Assembly (NCBI GenBank): GCA_012719445.1
Contig: JAAYAH010000224.1
Span: 30,618 to 94,617, forward strand
Direction: 5' to 3'
DNA length: 64,000 nucleotides
Source of the DNA: Actinomycetales bacterium
Lineage (GTDB): Bacteria; Actinomycetota; Actinomycetes; Actinomycetales; Kineosporiaceae
Within the stretch, counting starts at the first letter, position 1. Each line of letters begins with the position of its first letter. This document shows positions 58,342-64,000 of the stretch, piece by piece. Below the pieces are notes generated by a model, which saw nothing but the letters and a program-made list of their open reading frames with translations, was not told the DNA's origin and made no database searches. The position numbers were made by a program, and so were the translations under genes.

Positions 58342-60249
58342 TCAGGAGGCGTCGCAGTAGTGGGGGGAGAGCCGGGTTCCGCGGGCGGTGAAGGCGACGT
58401 ACCCGCCGGTCCACCGCGCGCCCCCGTCGAAGTGGACCCGGACGACCACCTGCCCGGAGTGGAAGGTCAGGTCCCGCTCGACGATGATGTGGCTGACCCC
58501 GGGCTCCCGCCCGTCGGACGGGTCCGCCTGCAGCGGCAGTCCGGCCTTCCGCGCCGACGCCTTACAGATCTTCTCGGTCTGGCTGATCATCGAGTCCATC
58601 GCCGACCAGCGGACCTCGGAGAAGGCGAACCTCTTCTTCGCCGGTGACTCGCCGCCGAACATCGTCGTCGGCTCGGGCTCGTCGACGCCGCCGTTGCGGT
58701 AGCTGTACCGGTCGACGAGCTTGGGACGGCCGGGCTGGACGAGGGTCGCGAACGCGTACGGCGTGATCGTCGTACCGCTGCTCTCCCAGGAGTACGGGAA
58801 GAACGTCAGCTCCACCGCTCCGGGATCCCTCACCCCGATCGCCTGCCGGAACGCGGTGAGCGCCTCCCGGACCGCAGCAGCCCCCTGAGCCGTTCCGCCC
58901 TGTGCCGATCCCCCCTGTGCCGGCTCCGCCTCCGTCCCGGCTCGGCTCGTGGTGGCGCCGGTGCGACCGGTGTCCACCACCGGGTCCGCCCCGGTGCTGA
59001 CGCCGCTGCTCTGCTCCCGGGTGTCCAGGGGATCGGTGTCCGACGTGAACCGGTCGGTGAGCCACGGCAGGACCGCGACAGCCAGCGCGGTCAGCACGAC
59101 GACCCACATCCGCCGGAGCACCCGGGTGCGGACGGCGCGCAGTTCCGGGCGCGGGTCGGGAGAGAAGGTGGGCCGGACCTCGTCCTGGGGGGCGGCGCGG
59201 TGGTCGGCCGGCGGCGGGTACCAGCCCGTGGCGCCGGGCGGAGGCACCTGCCATGGCGGACCGGGAGGGGTCGTGGGGTGGACCCGGATCGTCGGGCGGG
59301 TCCCCTCGGCGGCACCGGCCGAGGGCGCCCAGGTCGGGCCGGGGTACGGCACGTCCTGCGGCGGAGGGCCGGGCTGCGGGATCCCACCGGGAGGGACCCC
59401 GATCGGGGGGACGGTGACGGTCGGCGCGACGTCGCCCGCGGCCAACGCCTGCTGCAGCGCGGCCGCGGTCTGGAACCGCCGAAGAGCGTCCGTCGCGGTG
59501 GCCCGGCACACCACCTCACGCAGCCAGGACGGCACCTGGTCGGAGAACGGCGGGGAACCGGGGTCGGTGAGCCGCCGGAGCAGGAACGCCTCGTAGGCCT
59601 CCCCCTCGCGGGCGGCGAAGAGCGGTTTGGCCTCCAGGACGTAGTAGAGGGTCGCGCCGAGGGAGAAGACGTCCGCGGCCGCGGAGTGCCGCTCGCCCCG
59701 GACGGTCTCCGGCGCCATGTAGGAACCGGTCCCCGAGACCGACCCGGCGCTGGTGCGGAAGCCGTCCTCGCCGAGGTGGGCGATCCCGAAGTCCGCCAGC
59801 CGGGGCGTCCCGAACCGGTCGTAGAGGATGTTCTGCGGCTTGATGTCGCGGTGCCAGATCCCGTTGTCGTGGGCGACCTGCAGGGCTCCCGCGATGGCGG
59901 TCCCGAAGGCGACCGCCTCGATGGGAGCCATCGGTCCGCGCTCGGCGATCCGGTCGCGCAGGCTGCCGCCCTCCATGTAGCTCATCACGAGGTACGGCCG
60001 ACCCTGCGCCGATATCCCGCCGCCGTGCACCGGGACGATGTTCGGGTGGTCGGACAACCGACCGACCGCCAACCGCTCCCGTTCCAGACGCCTGGCGTCC
60101 TCGTCGGGGGCGAACACCTTGACCGCGACCCACCGGCCGAAGCCCGGCTCCCAGGCTCGGTAGACGACGGCGCTGCCGCCCCTGCCGATCTCCTCGCAGC
60201 GCTCGACGCCCGGGATCCCGAGGTCGACCCCGGACGCGCCCTGTGTCAC
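58342..60249 (-). CDS. PknB-type Ser/Thr protein kinase with extracytoplasmic C-domain
   Basis: 635 residues from GTG 60247-60249, with GGGAGG just before it, preferred to the GTG at 60270. The kinase domain has GRGGSAVVYRAWEPGFGRWVAVKVF (P-loop and catalytic Lys), WHRDIKPQNILYDRFGTPRLADFGIAH (HRD and DFG) and MAPETVRGERHSAAADVFSLGATLYYVLEAKPLF. A Pro-rich linker (about 285-370) leads to one membrane helix (MWVVVLTALAVAVLPWL). The outside domain (about 450-635) has a helical start and strands ending in YCDAS; I do not recognise it and it lacks PASTA repeats. It may sense a surface or wall signal. Confidence 0.9.
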   Translation of the reverse strand: MTQGASGVDLGIPGVERCEEIGRGGSAVVYRAWEPGFGRWVAVKVFAPDEDARRLERERLAVGRLSDHPNIVPVHGGGISAQGRPYLVMSYMEGGSLRDRIAERGPMAPIEAVAFGTAIAGALQVAHDNGIWHRDIKPQNILYDRFGTPRLADFGIAHLGEDGFRTSAGSVSGTGSYMAPETVRGERHSAAADVFSLGATLYYVLEAKPLFAAREGEAYEAFLLRRLTDPGSPPFSDQVPSWLREVVCRATATDALRRFQTAAALQQALAAGDVAPTVTVPPIGVPPGGIPQPGPPPQDVPYPGPTWAPSAGAAEGTRPTIRVHPTTPPGPPWQVPPPGATGWYPPPADHRAAPQDEVRPTFSPDPRPELRAVRTRVLRRMWVVVLTALAVAVLPWLTDRFTSDTDPLDTREQSSGVSTGADPVVDTGRTGATTSRAGTEAEPAQGGSAQGGTAQGAAAVREALTAFRQAIGVRDPGAVELTFFPYSWESSGTTITPYAFATLVQPGRPKLVDRYSYRNGGVDEPEPTTMFGGESPAKKRFAFSEVRWSAMDSMISQTEKICKASARKAGLPLQADPSDGREPGVSHIIVERDLTFHSGQVVVRVHFDGGARWTGGYVAFTARGTRLSPHYCDAS

Positions 60250-60596
60250 CCGAACCTCCCAGTCCTTCACGCCGGCGACAGGCTAGCGGCCGCAGGTCGA
60301 CGGTCGACGAGGGTCGGCACAGGAGAAGGGACAGCCCTCGGGGCAGGGATGCGGACGAGGCGGCCCCGACCGGCTCTGACCGGTCCTGACCTGGCCCGGC
60401 CCCATCGAGAGCTGAGTGCGTCGTCGCTGGGGCCGGACAAGGTCAACTTTGCTCTCTCCGGCCTCGTGGCGTCCAGTGAACGTGACACCTCGCCGGGTCG
60501 CTGCCCTGACCCGAACGGGTGATCAAGAGCTCCGGAGGCGGCACCGATGGGGGAGAAGGTGCTCGCGGCATCCGGTGGCACCGACCGACAACGGTG
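60250..60596. other. Divergent spacer between kinase and diguanylate cyclase genes
   Basis: About 345 bases. It contains a sigma-28-like site (60523-60550). No gene or hairpin is evident. Confidence 0.6.
60523..60550 (+). promoter_or_regulatory. Possible sigma-28 promoter of the diguanylate cyclase gene
   Basis: TCAA (60523-60526), 16 bases, ACCGATGG (60543-60550): five of eight -10 bases, spacing as at fliR. If used, transcription starts near 60557 and translation must start after that, agreeing with the GTG cluster at 60594-60603. Confidence 0.45.
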
Positions 60597-62666
60597 GTGA
60601 GCGTGACCGGGACTCCGACGGACCGCGTCGTGGTCTTCGTGGTGGGCCTGGAGGAGTACCAGACCCGTCTGCTGGACGGCATGACCGCGATGTTCGCCGA
60701 GCACGGTCTCGGCGCCCTGGTGCTCCAGCTCACCTCGGGAGCCCCGATCCCGCTGTCGCTCCCCGACCTCGTCCGGACGTTCCGTCCACGGGGCGCTGCC
60801 ATGATCGGCATCGAGAACACGGCCAAGAGGACGGAACTCCTCGACGTGGTCGCCGAGCTCGGCATCCCCATCGTCCTCCTCGGGGACGAGGTGCCCGGGC
60901 TCACCAGCGTGCGAGGCGAGAACCCGACCGGGATGCGGGAGCTCATGGCGCACCTGCTGGACGAGCGCGGAGCCCGCGCTCTCGCCCTGGTCCGCGGCAT
61001 CCCACACAATCCCGACTCCATGGAGCGGGAAGCGGTCTTCCGGGAGGAGCACGCCCGCCGCGGCCTCCCGGTGGACGAGGACCTGGTGATCGAGGGGAGG
61101 TTCTGGCACGACACCACCTACCGGGCGGTGCGGTCGCTGCTCGCTCGTCGCCGGGACCTGGACGCCGTCGTCGCCCTGAACGACCAGTCCGCCATCGGCG
61201 CCCTGGTCGCGCTGACGAAGGCCGGGCTGCGGGTCCCGGACGACGTCATGGTCACCGGGTTCGACAACACCCAGGTCGCCTCGTGGCGCTGGCCGGGCAT
61301 CACCTCGGTCGACCAGGGACTGGAGCGCCAGGGCACCCTGGCCGTGGAACGCCTGCTCGCAGAACTGGACGGCGCCCCGGCATCGGGTCAGGTGCTGGTG
61401 CCGTCGCGGCTGGTCGTCCGCGGGTCCTCCCGGCCGGAGACCGACCCCGACCGGCGGCTGGACCTCGCGACCGAGGCGGCCCGCGCGGCGGACACCCGGG
61501 TGGTGGCGCTGGAGAGCGTCCACGACCTGAGCCTGATGCTGCAGTTCTCCCGCACCGTCGAGGAGATCGCCGAGATCCTGGCCTCGGCCCTCGACCGTTT
61601 CGGCATCGACCGACTGTTCCTGGTGGTCCGCGAGCAGCCGCTCGCCGACTGGACGGGGCCGGACCATCCGAGCAGCCAGGCGCGCCTGATGCTGAGCTAT
61701 CGGAACGGCCGGGTGGACCCGCCGATGACCGAGCCGTTCCCGGCCCATCTGCTGCTACCCGAGGCCCTCCGGGCGGAGCTGGACACCGGAACCCTCATCC
61801 TGCAGACGCTGCGGGTCGGGGTGAAGGAGCTGGGTTTCGTGGTGTTCGACCAGGCACCCGACCTGACGGTCAAGGACCTGGCGGTGCACTCGGTCATCAG
61901 CGGCGCCCTCGACACGATCATGAGCAATCGGGAGCTGGAACGGCACGCGGCGACCCTCGAGCGAACGGTCACCCGACGCACCACCGAACTGCGCTCGGAG
62001 GTCGCCGTCCGGCTCCAGGCCGAGCAGGAGCTGCACCGACTCAACGTCGAACTCCAGCGCGCCCTGATGCTCGACGGCCTGACCCGGATCGCCAACCGCA
62101 CCGCCTTCCAGGAACGCCTCACGACGCAGTGGGACCTCTCGGCCGAGACCGGGCATCCGATGGCCCTGCTCATGGTCGACGTCGACCTGTTCAAGGCCTA
62201 CAACGACTGCTACGGGCACCTGGAGGGCGACAGCGCCCTGCGCTCCGTCGCGCGCTGCCTGCAGCAGGCAGTCCTCCGCCCCGACGACCTGGCCAGCCGC
62301 TACGGCGGTGAGGAGTTCGCCGTCCTGCTCCCCCGCTGCAGCCTGCGCGGAGCGCTCGCCGTCGCCCACCGCTTCCGTCGGCTGCTCGCCGCCGCGGCCA
62401 TTCCGCACGCCACCTCCACCGTGGACACGGTGGTGACCGCCAGCATCGGCGTCGCCGCCCTGGTGGCCGGCCGGGGCCGGAGTCCCGACGTCCTGATCGG
62501 GGAGGCCGACAAGGCCCTCTACCAGGCCAAGGAGCGCGGCAGGAACCGGGTTGCGCTGGCCCGAGGGATTCCCCTCCCCCGGGCTACGCGCCGGAGGGGG
62601 ACACGGAGCGAGTCCACGGGGTCCCATCGGGCAGGTACTGACCCTGTCCCCTCGGGCAGGTACTGA
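60597..62666 (+). CDS. LacI-type periplasmic-binding sensor fused to GGDEF diguanylate cyclase
   Basis: About 690 residues. The start is uncertain (GTG 60594, 60597 or 60603; a GTG at 60519 also is in frame) because no good ribosome site is visible. Residues 5-265 are a LacI/PBP1-like sensor (RVVVFVVGLEEYQTRLLDGMTAMFAEHGLGALVLQL, IPIVLLGDEVPG, LDAVVALNDQSAIGALVALTKAGLRVPDDVMVTGFDN) without any helix-turn-helix and without signal peptide. Then a weakly conserved middle (GAF-like place), an amphipathic helix, the DGLT(R) lead-in ALMLDGLTRIANRTAFQ and the GGDEF domain: DVDLFKAYNDCYGHLEGD, inhibitory RPDD five residues before the active GGEEF. It should make cyclic di-GMP, with product feedback. 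Confidence 0.92.
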   Translation: MSVTGTPTDRVVVFVVGLEEYQTRLLDGMTAMFAEHGLGALVLQLTSGAPIPLSLPDLVRTFRPRGAAMIGIENTAKRTELLDVVAELGIPIVLLGDEVPGLTSVRGENPTGMRELMAHLLDERGARALALVRGIPHNPDSMEREAVFREEHARRGLPVDEDLVIEGRFWHDTTYRAVRSLLARRRDLDAVVALNDQSAIGALVALTKAGLRVPDDVMVTGFDNTQVASWRWPGITSVDQGLERQGTLAVERLLAELDGAPASGQVLVPSRLVVRGSSRPETDPDRRLDLATEAARAADTRVVALESVHDLSLMLQFSRTVEEIAEILASALDRFGIDRLFLVVREQPLADWTGPDHPSSQARLMLSYRNGRVDPPMTEPFPAHLLLPEALRAELDTGTLILQTLRVGVKELGFVVFDQAPDLTVKDLAVHSVISGALDTIMSNRELERHAATLERTVTRRTTELRSEVAVRLQAEQELHRLNVELQRALMLDGLTRIANRTAFQERLTTQWDLSAETGHPMALLMVDVDLFKAYNDCYGHLEGDSALRSVARCLQQAVLRPDDLASRYGGEEFAVLLPRCSLRGALAVAHRFRRLLAAAAIPHATSTVDTVVTASIGVAALVAGRGRSPDVLIGEADKALYQAKERGRNRVALARGIPLPRATRRRGTRSESTGSHRAGTDPVPSGRY

Positions 62667-62695
62667 CCATGTCCCCTCGGGCAGGTACTGACGAC
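62621..62695. repeat. Three 25-bp tandem copies across the end of the diguanylate cyclase gene
   Basis: The unit GTCCCCTCGGGCAGGTACTG plus five bases repeats at 62621, 62646 and 62671. The coding region ends inside the second copy (TACTGA). Confidence 0.9.
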
Positions 62696-62935
62696 GATCC
62701 CCACGCTCGCTCCCCGGTCTGGTGACCGGACTCGGCACACGACCGTCGATGCGCCCGACAGCGCGGTCATGACGAGCAGCGAGTGATCGACCTCGACGGA
62801 GCGCACACGACCGGCTCCACAATTGTTGTGAATACCTCGGCAACCTTTTCAGGTGATGCGCACCCGAAATCGAACACCCCGGATCCCCACGAATCCCGAT
62901 CATGGGAATCGGCATGATGCGGGCTGGTGCCGGTA

Positions 62936-62964
62936 TTGACCGACCCTCGGTCGTCGAGTATGTT
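62936..62964 (+). promoter_or_regulatory. Vegetative-type promoter of the CBM2-pectate lyase gene
   Basis: TTGACC (62936-62941), 17 bases, TATGTT (62959-62964). Transcription would start near 62971 with a leader of about 140 bases. Confidence 0.65.
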
Positions 62965-62975
62965 TCGCGCAGCGG

Positions 62976-62987
62976 GTAAGCGCTTTC
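62976..62987. promoter_or_regulatory. LacI-family-like operator
   Basis: GTAAGCGCTTTC has the perfect core AAGCGCTT (62978-62985) plus matching outer G and C. It falls just past the predicted transcription start, where a LacI-type sugar repressor would block. Confidence 0.45.
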
Positions 62988-63111
62988 TGCTCACACTGTG
63001 CGAACCGGGCCTGCACGGTGCCTTATTCCCGTCCTGTCTGTCGAGGAAGCCGTTCGCCACAGTTCCCCATTCCACGTTCCGTTGTCCCATGAATACGAAA
63101 CGAGAGGTCTC

Positions 63112-64000
63112 ATGCGACGCCTCGCTCCCCCTGCGCCCGTTCCCCGCGGACGGGTGAAGCTTCCTGCCGCTCTTCTGGCCGGTGCCAGTGCCGTGGCACT
63201 GGTCACCGCCGGGACGATGCTCGCCTCCACCAGTGGGGCGGCCACCGGCTTCTCCGTCACGTACACCGTCACCTCCCAGTGGCCCGGGGGGTTCGTGGCG
63301 AACGTCGACATCACCAACACCGGTTCCGCGGTCTCGTCCTGGACCGTGGGCTGGACCTTCGGTGACTCGGGCCAGAAGGTCAGCTCGGCGTGGAACACCA
63401 CCCTGCAGCAGAACGGCACGTCCGTGCAGGCGACCAACGCCGGTTACAACGGATCCCTGCCCTCCGGCGCCAGAACGAGCTTCGGCTTCCAGGGCACGTT
63501 CACCTCGGCCAACCCCGTGCCGAGCAGCTTCACCGTGAACGGCTCCGGTTCCGGCGGCGGCACGACCACCACCAGGACCAGCACCACGAAGACCAGCACC
63601 ACGAAGACCAGGACGACCACCACGAAGACCACAACGACCACCACCAGGACCAGCACCACGTCGTCCTCCGGTGGTGGCGGGTCGCCGTCCACGAGTTGGC
63701 CCTCGGCCAGCGGCTCGGTCAAGGTCGGTAGCACGATCTCGGTCAGCGGCACCTTCGACGGCGGGATGAAGCGCTACTACGGCATCGGCGACGGAGGCCA
63801 GAGCGAGAGCCAGGACCCGATGTTCAAGCTCTCCGACGGCGCCACCATCAAGAACGTCGTCATCGGCGCCCCGGCCGGCGACGGCATCCACTGCACGGGC
63901 CGCTGCACCATCCAGAACGTGTGGTGGGAGGACGTCGGCGAGGACGCCGCCACCTTCAAGGGAACCAGCGGCGACTCCTACGTCATCGGCGGTGGAGCCA
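63112..64000 (+). CDS. Secreted CBM2 plus PL3 pectate lyase, 3' part beyond window
   Basis: ATG 63112 with GAGAGG upstream; 296 residues are in the window. A signal peptide ([30 protein letters not shown]) is followed by a family-2 carbohydrate-binding module at about 45-145 ([82 protein letters not shown]). A Thr/Lys-rich linker of about 35 residues follows ([19 protein letters not shown]). From about 190, [70 protein letters not shown] matches the PL3 pectate lyase start. The enzyme should cut pectin outside the cell while bound to cellulose. Confidence 0.93.
   Translation, partial: MRRLAPPAPVPRGRVKLPAALLAGASAVALVTAGTMLASTSGAATGFSVTYTVTSQWPGGFVANVDITNTGSAVSSWTVGWTFGDSGQKVSSAWNTTLQQNGTSVQATNAGYNGSLPSGARTSFGFQGTFTSANPVPSSFTVNGSGSGGGTTTTRTSTTKTSTTKTRTTTTKTTTTTTRTSTTSSSGGGGSPSTSWPSASGSVKVGSTISVSGTFDGGMKRYYGIGDGGQSESQDPMFKLSDGATIKNVVIGAPAGDGIHCTGRCTIQNVWWEDVGEDAATFKGTSGDSYVIGGGA

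Larger units (their letters stand above)
62667..63111. other. Leader and promoter region of the CBM2-pectate lyase gene
   Basis: 445 bases without a gene. It is locally AT-richer than the rest. It holds the end of the 25-bp repeat, a vegetative promoter (62936-62964) and an operator-like palindrome (62976-62987). Confidence 0.65.

Overview
The window is very GC-rich DNA (strong G/C bias at third codon positions, many GTG starts, Pro/Ala/Gly/Arg-rich tails). It holds a nearly complete flagellar cluster with Gram-positive features: FliW/CsrA, no L- or P-ring genes, and FliM and FliN of actinobacterial type. Cellobiose phosphorylase, a family-2 cellulose-binding module (CBM2) joined to a pectate lyase, a PknB-like kinase, a secreted chymotrypsin-like protease and an actinobacterial fused carboxylase also point to a motile, plant-polymer-degrading actinomycete. 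The order is uncertain; Pseudonocardiales, Kineosporiales or a relative would fit. No rRNA, tRNA, CRISPR array or insertion-sequence transposase was seen.

Layout. (1) 1-8602, minus strand: an aldose 1-epimerase cut by the window edge, two GH94 disaccharide phosphorylases, and a PadR regulator with an ABC exporter. Together the sugar genes can phosphorolyse imported beta-linked disaccharides. (2) 9047-13094, minus strand: flgN-flgK-flgL-fliW-csrA, i.e. hook-filament junction proteins, their chaperone and the post-transcriptional control pair for flagellin. (3) 13269-17977, plus strand: sigma factor fliA, flagellin fliC with its own sigma-28 promoter and a terminator, then fliD, fliS and a small probable chaperone. 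(4) 18462-29789: flgB flgC fliE fliF fliG fliH fliI fliJ, a peptidoglycan hydrolase, fliK flgD flgE, mostly with 1-4 base overlaps. (5) 30097-36925: flbD motA motB fliL fliM fliN fliO fliP fliQ. (6) 36926-42890: an opposite-strand accessory segment between fliQ and fliR with two duplicated lipoproteins, a large WXG/DUF6571-like protein and a small WXG100-like partner. A repeated palindrome lies at both ends. (7) 42891-50018: fliR flhB, a GPP34-family gene, flhA, a degenerate flhF and a small membrane protein. (8) 50316-64000: a 1825-residue biotin-dependent carboxylase whose biotin carboxylase module looks dead, a secreted protease, a flavodoxin, a Ser/Thr kinase, a sensor-diguanylate cyclase and the start of a CBM2-pectate lyase.

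Control. Sites resembling the FliA (sigma-28) promoter, TCAA then 15-16 bases then GCCGAT, precede flgN, fliC, flbD-mot, fliR and flhA. Weaker versions precede flgB, fliW and, outside the cluster, the diguanylate cyclase. This suggests one FliA regulon across the locus, with CsrA/FliW acting on flagellin translation. fliR-flhB appear to have their own promoter beyond the inserted segment. The strongest oddities are that inserted segment with its repeats, the carboxylase with a gutted ATP-grasp domain, the NlpC/P60-lysozyme fusion inside the flagellar operon, the P-loop-less FlhF and the candidate motility-linked diguanylate cyclase. flgF, flgG, flgM, flhG and chemotaxis genes are not in the window.
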